Assembly: GCF_003590335.1 (NCBI RefSeq)
Contig: NZ_MIET01000036.1
Span: forward strand, 62,001-126,000
Source of the DNA: Pseudoalteromonas sp. MSK9-3
GTDB taxonomy: Bacteria > Pseudomonadota > Gammaproteobacteria > Enterobacterales > Alteromonadaceae
Direction: 5' to 3'
DNA: 64,000 bases
Made by a program: the position numbers and the translations under genes. Below, piece after piece: positions 43,082 through 53,382 of the stretch. The notes under the pieces are model-generated. The model had not been told where the DNA came from. It did not search any database and was given only the letters and a program-made list of their open reading frames with translations. Every line of letters starts with the position of its first letter. The stretch's first letter is position 1.

Positions 43082-44722
43082 TTATCTTACTTTCAGACCT
43101 TTCTTTTCCATTCCGCGGTAGATGATCAGCATCTGTGCGATGGTGATCAGGTTTGATACTAACCAGTATAAAACGAGACCTGATGGGAAAGGGAAGATTA
43201 AGAAGAATATGGTAAATACCACAGGCATATACGTCATCATCTTTTGCTGCATTGGATCTGTGACTGTCATCGGTTGCAGCTTTTGCGTTAGAAACATACT
43301 CGCACCAAATAAGATTGGTAGAACGTAGTAAGGGTCTGCTGCTGATAAGTCAGTAAGCCAGAACATGAATTCAGCGTGACGTAGTTCAGTTGACTCTAAG
43401 AATACATAGAACAATGCTAAGAAAATTGGCATTTGTAGTAATAGAGGTAAACAGCCACCCATTGGGTTCACTTTCTCTTTACGGTATAGCTCCATCGTCG
43501 CTTGACCAAACTTCTGGCGGTCATCACCGTAACGCTCTTTTAATGCCTGCATTTTTGGCTGTAGCATGCGCATTTTAGCCATCGACGTGTATTGTGCTTT
43601 AGTCAGCGGGTAAAGTGCAGATTTCACCAAAATAGTGATGGCGATAATAGCGAGACCCCAGTTACCGATCAGGCCGTATAAGAATTTAAGTAACACGAAT
43701 AGTGGCTGAGAGATAAAAAATAACCAACCATAGTCTACAGTTAAATCTAAGTTATGATGAATAGCTTCTAAGGCATCACCGTCTTTAGGACCCATATAAT
43801 AGGTTGCAGAAATATTGGCTGCACTATTGGCTTGTACGTTAACGGGTTCGCCTTTTAACCCCATAATACCTTGGCCATTGCGAACTGCCGTGTAGATGGT
43901 GTTATTTGAATCTTGCGCTGGTACCCAGGCACTTACAAAGTAGTGCTGAATAAAGGCAACATAGCCACCAAGTGTATTTTTATTGAGGTTTGCTTCCGCC
44001 ATGTCATCAAAGCTATATTTTTCATAAGGCTCTTCTGCGGTACCGTATGCAGTACCTAGGTAGGTTTGATCAACCATGCTGCCTTTAGCCTGAATGGTAC
44101 GCTTAACCTGAGTGTATAGCTGTACTTGCACTGGATCTGCGGTTGCGTTGTTAACGCTATATTCAAGGTTTACATCGTATTTTCCAGCTTTGAAGACATA
44201 TGTTTTGGTAAATTCAACGCCTTTCGCATCAACAAACGTTAAAGGCACACGCAATTCATCACCATTTAATTGGTATTGCGTATTTGAGCTTGTATATACA
44301 GGGCGACCATCTTGTGAGGCATCTGGGCCGTTTAAGCCAATTAAGCCACTTTGCGAGATATATTGCTTACCTTCAAACTCACCCAGAAGTAAGTATGGGT
44401 CTTCACTACCATGCGTTTCAGCATGCTTTAGAAGTTTGGCTTCAACAATATCACCACCTTTGGTATCAATTTGTACAGCTAAAACGTCAGTCGTTACTGT
44501 GATCACCGAACGGATCGCTTTAGTTGCAGCCATTGGCACATCGCCTTGACTTGATACGGGCACATCATTTTGTGACGTAGCCGATGGTGTATTTTGGGTA
44601 GTTACTTGTGTTGTGGCACTGGTATCGATTTTTGGTTGGTTATAGTCATTATTCCACTCTTGGAACAATAAATACGACACAAGCAATAAACCGATAAATA
44701 AAAACGTGCGTTGTGATTCCAT
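43082..44722 (-). CDS. yidC: Membrane protein insertase YidC
   Basis: This 546-residue insertase has an N-terminal membrane helix (FLFIGLLLVSYLLF), a large periplasmic beta domain (about 60-340), and the conserved C-terminal core with five helices, including GNWGLAIIAITILVKSALYPLTKAQY, holding the hydrophilic-groove arginine context, and NPMGGCLPLLLQMPIFLALFYVF. It works alone or with SecYEG. It follows yidD by 8 bases in the rpmH-rnpA-yidD-yidC string. Confidence 0.98.
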   Translation of the reverse strand: MESQRTFLFIGLLLVSYLLFQEWNNDYNQPKIDTSATTQVTTQNTPSATSQNDVPVSSQGDVPMAATKAIRSVITVTTDVLAVQIDTKGGDIVEAKLLKHAETHGSEDPYLLLGEFEGKQYISQSGLIGLNGPDASQDGRPVYTSSNTQYQLNGDELRVPLTFVDAKGVEFTKTYVFKAGKYDVNLEYSVNNATADPVQVQLYTQVKRTIQAKGSMVDQTYLGTAYGTAEEPYEKYSFDDMAEANLNKNTLGGYVAFIQHYFVSAWVPAQDSNNTIYTAVRNGQGIMGLKGEPVNVQANSAANISATYYMGPKDGDALEAIHHNLDLTVDYGWLFFISQPLFVLLKFLYGLIGNWGLAIIAITILVKSALYPLTKAQYTSMAKMRMLQPKMQALKERYGDDRQKFGQATMELYRKEKVNPMGGCLPLLLQMPIFLALFYVFLESTELRHAEFMFWLTDLSAADPYYVLPILFGASMFLTQKLQPMTVTDPMQQKMMTYMPVVFTIFFLIFPFPSGLVLYWLVSNLITIAQMLIIYRGMEKKGLKVR

Positions 44723-44730
44723 AACAGCTC

Positions 44731-45024
44731 TTATTTCTCGTGTTGATGTTTAACTTGGGTTGATTTCTCAGGTACGGGGTCATCCCCGCCTGCACTTAAA
44801 GGGTGACATTTTAATATGCGTTTGACCGCGAACCAACTCCCTTTTAGCAAACCATGGCAATTAATTGCTTGTATGGCATAACTTGAGCAAGTTGGATTAA
44901 AACGACAATGTGGACCTAGCAGAGGACTAATAAAGTGTTGGTAACCTTTAATCAAAAATATAAAGGTGTGCTTTGGAGCACTGAGCAATACGGTGAACCA
45001 AGGCTTGAGCACTTTAATTATCAT
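44731..45024 (-). CDS. yidD: Membrane protein insertion efficiency factor YidD
   Basis: The 97-residue form from the ATG at 45024 is chosen over a TTG 7 codons upstream with no ribosome site. The conserved block GYQHFISPLLGPHCRFNPTCSSYAIQAI and LKCHPLSAGGDDPVP identifies the family. It is peripheral to the inner membrane and helps insertion by YidC. Confidence 0.95.
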   Translation of the reverse strand: MIIKVLKPWFTVLLSAPKHTFIFLIKGYQHFISPLLGPHCRFNPTCSSYAIQAINCHGLLKGSWFAVKRILKCHPLSAGGDDPVPEKSTQVKHQHEK

Positions 45025-45082
45025 TGCCACACTATTAATGTTCAAAAGGTGAGCTAAAGATACCCTAAATCAAGGGTTAAAG

Positions 45083-45532
45083 CTATGAACGGGGTGTATT
45101 ATCGCGCTTTTGCTGCGTGTTTGCTTTTTTTACATTCTTTGCTGGGCGCTTTTTAAACGGTTTAGGCTTGGGCGCACCAGGTTTACAACGTTCATTGAGT
45201 TTTCGCCACATCTTATTAAGCTGTTGCGTTAACTCTGCATTACTTTGTTCATCAACACCGCTTTTAACCATTAATACAATATCAATGTTATCGAGTTTGT
45301 GTTGATTTAAACGAAAACTTTCGCGAGCAAGTCGTTTAATGCGATTACGTTGGCAAGCCAGTTTACAGCGCTTTTTAGCAACAGTCAGACCGAGACGAGG
45401 ACGTCCAATATCATTTGGCTTAGCTAGAAGAGTAAAATAAGGGGTTGCTGCGCGAGCAGGTTCTTGGAATATTCGAGAGTAATGCGAGGGAGTTAACAGA
45501 CGTAACTCCCTGCCAAAGCTAAAGCTTTCCAC
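45083..45532 (-). CDS. rnpA: Ribonuclease P protein component
   Basis: This 149-residue basic protein starts at a GTG only 5 bases after the rpmH stop. It has the RNR box in CQRNRIKRLARESFR and GLTVAKKRCKLA. It assists RNase P RNA in tRNA 5' maturation. The C-terminal lysine- and proline-rich tail (KPKPFKKRPAKNVKKAN) extends beyond the E. coli protein. Confidence 0.97.
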   Translation of the reverse strand: MESFSFGRELRLLTPSHYSRIFQEPARAATPYFTLLAKPNDIGRPRLGLTVAKKRCKLACQRNRIKRLARESFRLNQHKLDNIDIVLMVKSGVDEQSNAELTQQLNKMWRKLNERCKPGAPKPKPFKKRPAKNVKKANTQQKRDNTPRS

Positions 45533-45537
45533 TTATA

Positions 45538-45672
45538 TTAAGCAGAAAGTACTTTACGGCCTTTAGCACGACGACGTGCTAGTACTTTACGGCCATTTAC
45601 AGTTGCCATGCGAGCACGGAAGCCGTGAGCACGTTTGCGTTTAAGAACGCTAGGTTGAAAAGTTCTTTTCAT
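45538..45672 (-). CDS. rpmH: Ribosomal protein L34
   Basis: This gene of 44 codons plus stop reads MKRTFQPSVLKRKRAHGF, continuing RARMATVNGRKVL and ending GRKVLSA, a nearly invariant L34 sequence. It is first in the rpmH-rnpA-yidD-yidC operon and divergent from dnaA, the classic arrangement. Confidence 0.99.
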   Translation of the reverse strand: MKRTFQPSVLKRKRAHGFRARMATVNGRKVLARRRAKGRKVLSA

Positions 45673-46252
45673 AACATTTCCGTCCGATCGGTTAAGTTTA
45701 AAACATCCTATGCAGGTCGCGATCCTGGCACAGGTGCCATTGCGAGCGCGAGATAGTAATGCCCATAGCCGAGAAAGTCAATAACAATCTCAGGCGCTGG
45801 TGGTTTTTTAGCTAATACCTAGTAGCGTGCTACATAGCTATTAGTAATAGTCGCTATTATATAAAGCTGCGGCATTATAAAGGTGATCTTTCGATCACAC
45901 CAGCAGATCTCGATCGATCTGATCTAATTGAAGTTTTCCACAGGCTATGGGGGAAATATGGCAAAAACCTTGGGAAAACTAAAAATGATCGTAAATTAGC
46001 AGTGAGATCTTGTCTGTTTTTTGCTATGATCTAACTCTTGGATCTAAAATAAAAACTTAATTAAAACAGTTGTTTAATATTTTTTATCAACAGGATCCTC
46101 ATTTTTTGAAAAGTCAATATTGAAGTTGTGGATAAGATCCATTCATAATACTCGGCTTCCATTATTAATTTAATGATAATAAACGAAAATTTCTGGGTGA
46201 ATTTAGACCTTTATTGGTGCTCGGGAATATTAACTGTGTATTGGAGTTCAGC
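45673..46252. promoter_or_regulatory. rpmH-dnaA intergenic region with DnaA boxes and GATC cluster
   Basis: This divergent control region holds 12 GATC sites between 45880 and 46140. DnaA-box matches are a minus-strand TTATCCACA at 46127-46135, TTTTCCACA at 45934-45942 and the weaker TTATCAACA at 46084-46092. Self-regulation of dnaA by DnaA and Dam/SeqA is the simplest reading. In pseudomonads the equivalent gap is the replication origin. No gene was found in it. Confidence 0.7.
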
Positions 46253-47647
46253 GTGTATCTGTCGGTTTGGCAAAGTTGTTTATATGTGTTGCAAGATGAA
46301 CTGCCATCTCAGCAATTTAGTATGTGGGTTAGACCACTACAAGCAGAAAGTACCGATGATACCTTAACGATTTATGCGCCTAACCGGTTTGTGTTGGATT
46401 GGGTGAGAGAAAAGTATTTAAATCGTATTAATGAATTACTGATTGAGATTTGTGGTGATGAAGCACCCAAGTTGCATTTTGATGTGGGTAGCAAACCTAT
46501 TTTGGGTCAACAGCCAAGTGCTGATAGCCAACAAGCACCGGTCGTCAGTGCACAGCCTGCAGCCAGTACGCAGAATGTTGCCGCACCGGTAATTGAAAAG
46601 GTTGAGCCTGCACCAAAGTCAGCTTATCGCCCTAATATCAAAGAGAATTATACTTTTGATAATTTTGTTGAAGGTAAGTCAAACCAATTAGCGAAAGCCG
46701 CTGCGACTCAGGTGTCTGATAACCCTGGTTCAGCATTTAATCCTGTGTTTATTTATGGCGGGACGGGCTTAGGTAAAACACATTTATTGCATGCTGTTGG
46801 TAATGGCATTTTAGCAAAAAAGCCAGACGCGAAAATTGTCTATATGCACTCAGAACGTTTTGTGCAAGACATGGTAAAGGCATTACAAAATAATGCGATA
46901 GAAGAATTTAAACGTTATTACCGTAGTGTTGACGCGTTAATGATCGATGATATTCAATTTTTTGCTAATAAAGAACGGTCACAAGAAGAGTTCTTTCATA
47001 CCTTTAATGCATTGCTTGAAGGTAATCAGCAGATTATTTTGACATCAGATCGTTACCCTAAAGAAATCGAAGGGGTAGAAGACCGTCTTAAATCTCGCTT
47101 TGGTTGGGGCTTAACGATTGCAATTGAGCCGCCTGAATTGGAAACGCGCGTAGCGATTTTAATGAAGAAGGCACAGCAAAGTAATATAAACTTGCCCCAT
47201 GAAGTGGCATTTTTTATTGCGAAAAAATTACGCTCGAATGTACGTGAATTAGAAGGGGCGTTAAACCGAGTTATTGCCAATGCCAATTTTACCGGTCGAC
47301 CTATCTCTATCGACTTCGTAAAAGAAGCGCTGCGTGATTTATTGGCGTTACAAGACAAGCTGGTAACGATTGATAATATTCAGCGTACTGTTGCAGAATA
47401 TTATCGTATACGTGTGTCTGACTTATTATCAAAGCGCCGTAGTCGGTCAGTGGCACGCCCGCGTCAAGTCGCGATGGCATTATCAAAAGAATTAACAAAT
47501 CATAGTTTGCCAGAAATTGGCGATGCGTTTGGTGGTCGAGATCATACAACTGTGTTGCATGCATGTCGTAAAGTGAAGGCACTTCGTGATGAATCACACG
47601 AAGTAAAAGAAGATTATCAAAATTTGATCAGAACATTGTCGTCTTAA
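46253..47647 (+). CDS. dnaA: Chromosomal replication initiator DnaA
   Basis: A GTG start at 46253 with GGAG 6 bases upstream gives 464 residues beginning YLSVWQSCLYVLQDELPSQQ, which fits domain I of other DnaA proteins; the frame extends 13 codons upstream without support. Domain III has GGTGLGKTHLLH and the Walker B MIDDIQFFANK; domain IV ends with GGRDHTTVLHACRKV, the DnaA-box binding signature. It is the first gene of dnaA-dnaN-recF-gyrB. Confidence 0.98.
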   Translation: MYLSVWQSCLYVLQDELPSQQFSMWVRPLQAESTDDTLTIYAPNRFVLDWVREKYLNRINELLIEICGDEAPKLHFDVGSKPILGQQPSADSQQAPVVSAQPAASTQNVAAPVIEKVEPAPKSAYRPNIKENYTFDNFVEGKSNQLAKAAATQVSDNPGSAFNPVFIYGGTGLGKTHLLHAVGNGILAKKPDAKIVYMHSERFVQDMVKALQNNAIEEFKRYYRSVDALMIDDIQFFANKERSQEEFFHTFNALLEGNQQIILTSDRYPKEIEGVEDRLKSRFGWGLTIAIEPPELETRVAILMKKAQQSNINLPHEVAFFIAKKLRSNVRELEGALNRVIANANFTGRPISIDFVKEALRDLLALQDKLVTIDNIQRTVAEYYRIRVSDLLSKRRSRSVARPRQVAMALSKELTNHSLPEIGDAFGGRDHTTVLHACRKVKALRDESHEVKEDYQNLIRTLSS

Positions 47648-47662
47648 GGGCTCGTTTTTATT

Positions 47663-48766
47663 ATGCAAATAACCATTTCAAGAGAGCAGTTTTTAAAACC
47701 GTTAACACAGGTTTCCGGTGCGATAGAACGCAAACATACTCTGCCTATTTTATCTAATGTATTACTCGAAATTAAAGACGGTACGTTAGCGATGACAGGA
47801 ACCGATTTGGAAATTGAGTTGGTGGCGGCTGTAAAATTGGAAGGGGCAGTGAGTGACGCTAAAATTACACTGCCCGCGAAAAAGCTATTAGATATTTGTA
47901 AGAGTTTGCCAGATAGCTCTGAAATTAAACTGGCAAGCCAAGAGCATCAATTGTTGCTCACAAGCGGCAAAAGTCGCTTCTCGTTGACGACATTGGCTGC
48001 GGAAGATTTTCCTAATCTAGAGCAGTGGGAGGGTGAAGTTGAATTTCAACTAACTCGTTTAGAGTTACGCAAGCTGCTAGAAAGTACGCATTTCTCAATG
48101 GCGAATCAAGATGTACGCTATTACTTAAACGGCATGTCGTTCGAAGTGGATAACAGTGAAATTAAAACTGTGGCCACAGATGGACACAGGTTGGCGATTG
48201 CGCAGAAGAAATTATCAGAATCTGTTGATATGCAGCGTCAGCTGATTATTCCACGCAAGGGCGTACAGGAAATAATGCGGTTATTGCCTGCAGATGACGA
48301 GCTGTTAAGTATTCAGTTTGGCGCAAACCATGTTCGTGTCATCGATACCGAGTTTACTTTTACCAGTAAACTGGTTGACGGTCGTTTTCCCGATTATAGA
48401 CGTGTATTACCACGAGGTGGTGATAAATTAGTGACGGCCAATCGAGAGTGGTTACGCAGTGCTTTTCAGCGTGTGTCTATTTTATCTAATGAGAAATTTC
48501 GTGGTGTACGGTTAAATCTATCTAGTGGATTATTAAAGATCAGTGCCAATAACCCAGAGCAAGAACAAGCCGAAGAAGTGGTTGAAGTGGGTTATGAAGG
48601 AGATGATTTAGAAATTGGGTTTAATGTGTCATATGTACTGGATGTGTTAAATACACTCAAAACGGAAGACGTGCAGTTTACTTTAGCTGACTCTAATAGC
48701 AGTGCGTTAATTGAAGGTGCTGGTGATGATGAAGCGATGTATGTTGTGATGCCAATGCGTTTATAA
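47663..48766 (+). CDS. dnaN: DNA polymerase III beta clamp
   Basis: This 367-residue sliding clamp has three repeated domains, with MANQDVRYYLNGM and DGHRLAI in the middle and the conserved ending YVVMPMRL. It is 15 bases after dnaA and one base before recF, suggesting coupled expression. Confidence 0.98.
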   Translation: MQITISREQFLKPLTQVSGAIERKHTLPILSNVLLEIKDGTLAMTGTDLEIELVAAVKLEGAVSDAKITLPAKKLLDICKSLPDSSEIKLASQEHQLLLTSGKSRFSLTTLAAEDFPNLEQWEGEVEFQLTRLELRKLLESTHFSMANQDVRYYLNGMSFEVDNSEIKTVATDGHRLAIAQKKLSESVDMQRQLIIPRKGVQEIMRLLPADDELLSIQFGANHVRVIDTEFTFTSKLVDGRFPDYRRVLPRGGDKLVTANREWLRSAFQRVSILSNEKFRGVRLNLSSGLLKISANNPEQEQAEEVVEVGYEGDDLEIGFNVSYVLDVLNTLKTEDVQFTLADSNSSALIEGAGDDEAMYVVMPMRL

Positions 48767-48767
48767 A

Positions 48768-49856
48768 ATGAGTCTTACCCACTTAAGCCTCGGTGACTTT
48801 CGAAACATCGAGGCGATTTCTTTAGAACCCAGCCCCGACATAAATGTCATCATTGGCGCTAATGGCAGTGGTAAAACAAGTCTGTTAGAAGCCATATATT
48901 TTCTTTCCCACGGCAAGTCCTTTCGTACTAATAAGCATAAATTATTGATCCGTCATGAACAGACCCGGTGTGCTGTGCATGCTAAAAAACAGCATCTTAG
49001 CTTGTCTATACCAGTTGGAATCGGTAAAGACACGTCAGGCGAAACCTCTTTACGGATCCAAGGGCAGTCTAGTCGAAAGGTCTCTGAACTCGCTCAGTTG
49101 ATCCCAGTTCAAGTGATAACACCAGAAAGTTATGATTTGTTTTTTGGCGGTCCCAAGGAGCGCAGAAAGTTTATGGATTTAGGCGTGTTCCACGTGGAAC
49201 ATGAATTTTTTCAAGAGTGGAAAGATTTCAATAAAGTACTCAAACAGCGTAATGCGCTGTTAAAGTTAAGGCCTAATAACTATGCTGAGCAAATTCAATA
49301 TTGGGACAAAGAGTTTGTTCGATTAGCAGAGAAAATAAATAAACACCGAGAAGAGTATATAAGTAGGTTTAACGCCCATTTTTTTGATAAAATAGTTAGT
49401 CAAATACCCATATTCTCAGGGCTTGAATTGCGCTATGATGAAGGGTGGAAAGATAGCTTAGCTGATACGCTGAAACAACAGTTTCAGCGTGATACAAAGC
49501 TTGGCTATACAAGTAAAGGGCCGCATAAAGCTGACTTCAGTTTTTATATTCATGGCCATAGTGTTGAAAGTATTCTATCTCGGGGTCAATTGAAACTCCT
49601 TCTGTATGCATTGAAAATTGCGCAGAATAGTTTGATTGAATCTGAAACCGATAAGCAGTCGATATTGCTTATCGACGACTTACCTTCAGAGTTAGGTGAA
49701 GAAACAATGCAGCATGTGTCTGCATTATTGTCGCAGTGTCAGTCTCAACTGTTTATTACTGCAATTACCGCTGAAAGTATTTCTGCTGTCGTGGAACCGA
49801 TGAAACGTGAACTACGAATGTTCCACGTGAAACATGGCAGCTTAATAACAAAATAA
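48768..49856 (+). CDS. recF: DNA repair protein RecF
   Basis: This 362-residue SMC-like ATPase has Walker A GANGSGKTSLLEAIYFLSHG, the ABC signature region LSRGQLKLLLYAL and Walker B SILLIDDLPSELG. It loads RecA at gaps. Its ATG follows the dnaN stop by one base. Confidence 0.97.
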   Translation: MSLTHLSLGDFRNIEAISLEPSPDINVIIGANGSGKTSLLEAIYFLSHGKSFRTNKHKLLIRHEQTRCAVHAKKQHLSLSIPVGIGKDTSGETSLRIQGQSSRKVSELAQLIPVQVITPESYDLFFGGPKERRKFMDLGVFHVEHEFFQEWKDFNKVLKQRNALLKLRPNNYAEQIQYWDKEFVRLAEKINKHREEYISRFNAHFFDKIVSQIPIFSGLELRYDEGWKDSLADTLKQQFQRDTKLGYTSKGPHKADFSFYIHGHSVESILSRGQLKLLLYALKIAQNSLIESETDKQSILLIDDLPSELGEETMQHVSALLSQCQSQLFITAITAESISAVVEPMKRELRMFHVKHGSLITK

Positions 49857-49868
49857 TTGGAAGAAACC

Positions 49869-52292
49869 ATGTCTGAAAATTACGATTCATCCAGTATTAA
49901 AGTACTGAAAGGATTGGACGCAGTACGAAAGCGTCCTGGAATGTATATAGGGGATACAGATGATGGCACCGGTCTGCATCATATGGTATTCGAAGTTGTT
50001 GATAACTCAATTGATGAAGCGTTAGCTGGTCATTGTGATGATATCTTTGTAACTATTCACCTTGATGGCTCTGTATCAGTACGCGATAACGGTCGTGGTA
50101 TTCCAACCTCAATTCATGAAGAAGAAGGCGTATCTGCAGCCGAAGTTATCATGACGGTATTACATGCCGGTGGTAAGTTTGATGATAACTCATATAAAGT
50201 ATCAGGTGGCTTGCACGGTGTAGGTGTTTCTGTTGTAAACGCACTTTCTGAAAAACTACAATTAACAATACGCCGTGAAGGCAAAGTGCATCAGCAAACC
50301 TATTCAATGGGTGTACCAGATGCACCACTGGCTGCAATTGGTGAGTCTGAAACAACGGGAACTGAATTACGTTTTTGGCCGAGTTCAGAAACCTTCACTG
50401 ATATTAATTTTCACTTTGATATTCTTGCTAAACGCTTACGTGAGCTTTCATTCCTAAACTCAGGGGTTAGCATCATTTTAAGTGATGAGCGTGAAGATAA
50501 TAAACGTGACCACTTTAAATATGACGGTGGTATTCAAGCGTTCGTTGAATACTTAAACCGTAAAAAAACACCGGTTCATCAGAGTGTTTTTCACTTCACA
50601 AGTGAACGTGAAGATGGCACAAGTGTTGAAGTGTCAATGCAATGGAATGATGGTTTTCAAGAGAATATCTATTGTTTCACCAACAATATTCCACAGCGTG
50701 ATGGCGGTACTCACTTAGCCGGTTTCCGTTCTGCATTAACGCGTACGTTAAACACATATATGGAAAAAGAAGGCTTTAACAAAAAAGCCAAAACCAATAG
50801 CAATGCGACCGGCGATGATGCGCGTGAAGGTCTTACTGCCGTTGTCAGTGTTAAAGTACCAGATCCAAAGTTCTCTTCTCAAACTAAAGATAAGTTGGTT
50901 TCAAGTGAAGTGAAGACGGCAGTTGAGCAAGCCATGGGTGAAAAGCTAAGTGAATTCTTACTTGAAAACCCAGGTGATGCCAAAATTGTTGTGAGTAAAA
51001 TTATTGATGCCGCGCGTGCTCGAGAAGCTGCACGTAAAGCCCGTGAAATGACACGTCGTAAAGGGGTGATGGATTTAGCTGGTTTACCAGGTAAATTAGC
51101 GGATTGCCAAGAACGTGACCCCGCACTATCTGAACTATATATAGTGGAGGGTGACTCAGCAGGCGGATCGGCAAAGCAAGGCCGTAACCGTAAAAACCAA
51201 GCAATCTTGCCACTTAAAGGTAAGATCTTGAATGTTGAAAAAGCGCGCTTTGACAAAATGTTGTCTTCACAAGAAGTCGCAACACTGATCACTGCACTGG
51301 GCTGTGGTATTGGCCGTGATGAATATAACCCTGAAAAACTACGCTATCACCGTATCATCATCATGACCGATGCGGACGTGGATGGGTCTCACATTCGTAC
51401 TTTATTACTGACATTCTTCTATCGCCAAATGCCAGAGATCATTGAACGTGGTTATGTGTATATCGCACAGCCACCTTTATATAAAGTGAAAAAAGGTAAG
51501 CAAGAGCAGTACATTAAAGATGATGCCGCACTCACAGTTTACCTCACTGCATTAGCCTTAAACGGTGCCGCGCTTTACCCAACTACCGGTGCAACCGCAA
51601 TTGAAGGCGAAGCATTAGCAGATATGGTAAGTGACTATCAAAGTACGGTTAAAATTATTGAACGCTTGAATCGTAAGTTCCCAGCGTCTGTAACGAATCG
51701 CTTGATTTATCAGCCTGAGATCACGGAAGCAGAGTTAGCTGATCAAACTAAAGTGACTCAGTGGACAGAGGCGTTCATTGCTGACTTAATTGCACGTGAT
51801 GAAGATGCGACTATATTTGAAGCCGACGTTAAATTTGATGAAGAGCGCAGCTTATATTACCCAGTTATCAAGATCCGTCAGCATGGGGTAGACAAAGCCT
51901 ATACACTCGATCATAGCTTTATTACTTCTAAAGATTATGTACGCATTGCCAAGACAGGTAAGGGCATTGCAAACTTAATGGGTGACGGTGGTTATATTCA
52001 ACGCGGTGAAAAAACCTTTGAAGTTGGTAGTTTTGTCGAGGGTCTAGATTGGTTGATCAATGAATCTAAACGTGGCTTGTATACACAACGTTATAAAGGA
52101 TTGGGTGAGATGAACCCTAACCAGTTGTGGGAAACAACCATGGATCCAGGTGCTCGCCGTATGCTAAGAGTAACTGTAGAAGATGCGATTGCTGCCGATC
52201 AGTTATTCGCAACACTGATGGGTGACCAAGTTGAACCACGTCGTGAGTTTATTGAGACAAACGCACTGCGTGTAGTTAACTTAGACGTATAA
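49869..52292 (+). CDS. gyrB: DNA gyrase subunit B
   Basis: The ATG at 49869 with GGAAG upstream is chosen; a TTG four codons earlier directly follows the recF stop. The 807 residues carry the GHKL ATPase (DNSIDEALAGHCDD, DNGRGIP, GGLHGVGVSVVNALS), the TOPRIM domain with EGDSAGGSAKQGR and DADVDGSHIRTLLLTFF, and the C-terminal QRYKGLGEMNPNQLWETTMDP. It supplies the ATPase half of gyrase. Confidence 0.99.
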   Translation: MSENYDSSSIKVLKGLDAVRKRPGMYIGDTDDGTGLHHMVFEVVDNSIDEALAGHCDDIFVTIHLDGSVSVRDNGRGIPTSIHEEEGVSAAEVIMTVLHAGGKFDDNSYKVSGGLHGVGVSVVNALSEKLQLTIRREGKVHQQTYSMGVPDAPLAAIGESETTGTELRFWPSSETFTDINFHFDILAKRLRELSFLNSGVSIILSDEREDNKRDHFKYDGGIQAFVEYLNRKKTPVHQSVFHFTSEREDGTSVEVSMQWNDGFQENIYCFTNNIPQRDGGTHLAGFRSALTRTLNTYMEKEGFNKKAKTNSNATGDDAREGLTAVVSVKVPDPKFSSQTKDKLVSSEVKTAVEQAMGEKLSEFLLENPGDAKIVVSKIIDAARAREAARKAREMTRRKGVMDLAGLPGKLADCQERDPALSELYIVEGDSAGGSAKQGRNRKNQAILPLKGKILNVEKARFDKMLSSQEVATLITALGCGIGRDEYNPEKLRYHRIIIMTDADVDGSHIRTLLLTFFYRQMPEIIERGYVYIAQPPLYKVKKGKQEQYIKDDAALTVYLTALALNGAALYPTTGATAIEGEALADMVSDYQSTVKIIERLNRKFPASVTNRLIYQPEITEAELADQTKVTQWTEAFIADLIARDEDATIFEADVKFDEERSLYYPVIKIRQHGVDKAYTLDHSFITSKDYVRIAKTGKGIANLMGDGGYIQRGEKTFEVGSFVEGLDWLINESKRGLYTQRYKGLGEMNPNQLWETTMDPGARRMLRVTVEDAIAADQLFATLMGDQVEPRREFIETNALRVVNLDV

Positions 52293-52312
52293 TTCTAAGT
52301 CATAATTAATTT

Positions 52313-52342
52313 AAAAAAAGGAGGGTTTTCCCTCCTTTTTTT
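52313..52342 (+). terminator. gyrB terminator
   Basis: A GC-rich hairpin (GGAGGG, TTTT loop, CCCTCC) with flanking A7 and T7 tracts lies 20 bases after gyrB. Confidence 0.95.
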
Positions 52343-52479
52343 GTGTCTAACGCTTAAAACCACGCTGCGCTCGCGGTATACTGAGCATAATTTTCACACA
52401 TTTGAAACCCTTCACTGATGTAAGCTAAAACAGTGCAATACGGGTTTAGTCATGAACTAAATATATAATTAAGCCAACT

Positions 52480-53379
52480 ATGCAAAAATACGACGTTAAA
52501 ACCTTTCAAGGTTTGATCCTGGCTTTACAGGATTACTGGGCACAGCAAGGCTGTATCATTGCTCAGCCTTTGGATATGGAAGTAGGTGCGGGAACGTTTC
52601 ATCCGCTTACATTTTTAAAATCGATTGGCCCTGAGCCAATGTCGAGTGCGTACGTACAGCCATGTCGTCGCCCAACCGATGGCCGTTATGGTGAAAATCC
52701 GAATCGACTACAGCACTATTACCAATTCCAAGTTGTGTTAAAGCCGTCACCTGAAAATATCCAAGAGATCTATTTAGGGTCATTAGAAGCAGTGGGTATT
52801 GATACACTAACCCATGAAGTACGCTTTGTTGAAGATAACTGGGAATCTCCCACGCTTGGTGCATGGGGACTAGGTTGGGAAATTTGGCTTAATGGTATGG
52901 AAGTGACACAGTTCACTTATTTCCAGCAAGTTGGCGGTATTGAATGTGCGCCTGTAACAGGTGAAATTACGTATGGTCTAGAACGTTTAGCCATGTATAT
53001 ACAAGGTGTAGACAGTATTTATGACCTCGTATGGACAGATGGCCCTATGGGTAAAGTCACCTATGGTGACGTATTCCATCAAAACGAAGTAGAGCAATCT
53101 AAGTATAACTTTGAACATGCCGATGTGGATGCGTTGTTTGCACAATTCGACCATTGTGAAAAAGAAAGTCAGAAGCTGATTGAAGCAAGTTTGCCATTAC
53201 CTGCATATGAGCAGGTAATGAAGGCATCACATGCTTTTAATTTATTGGATGCGCGTCATGCAATTTCTGTGACTGAACGTCAACGTTATATTTTACGAGT
53301 ACGTGCTTTGTCTAAAGCCTGTGCACAAGCATATTATGATGCACGTGAAGCCCTTGGTTTCCCGCTTTGTAAGGATTAA
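52480..53379 (+). CDS. glyQ: Glycine-tRNA ligase alpha subunit
   Basis: This 299-residue catalytic subunit has TFQGLILALQDYWAQQGC at the start, PCRRPTDGRYGENPNRLQHYYQFQV and GLGWEIWLNGMEVTQFTYFQQ, typical of bacterial GlyQ. It is followed by glyS after 3 bases. Confidence 0.99.
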   Translation: MQKYDVKTFQGLILALQDYWAQQGCIIAQPLDMEVGAGTFHPLTFLKSIGPEPMSSAYVQPCRRPTDGRYGENPNRLQHYYQFQVVLKPSPENIQEIYLGSLEAVGIDTLTHEVRFVEDNWESPTLGAWGLGWEIWLNGMEVTQFTYFQQVGGIECAPVTGEITYGLERLAMYIQGVDSIYDLVWTDGPMGKVTYGDVFHQNEVEQSKYNFEHADVDALFAQFDHCEKESQKLIEASLPLPAYEQVMKASHAFNLLDARHAISVTERQRYILRVRALSKACAQAYYDAREALGFPLCKD

Positions 53380-53382
53380 GCA

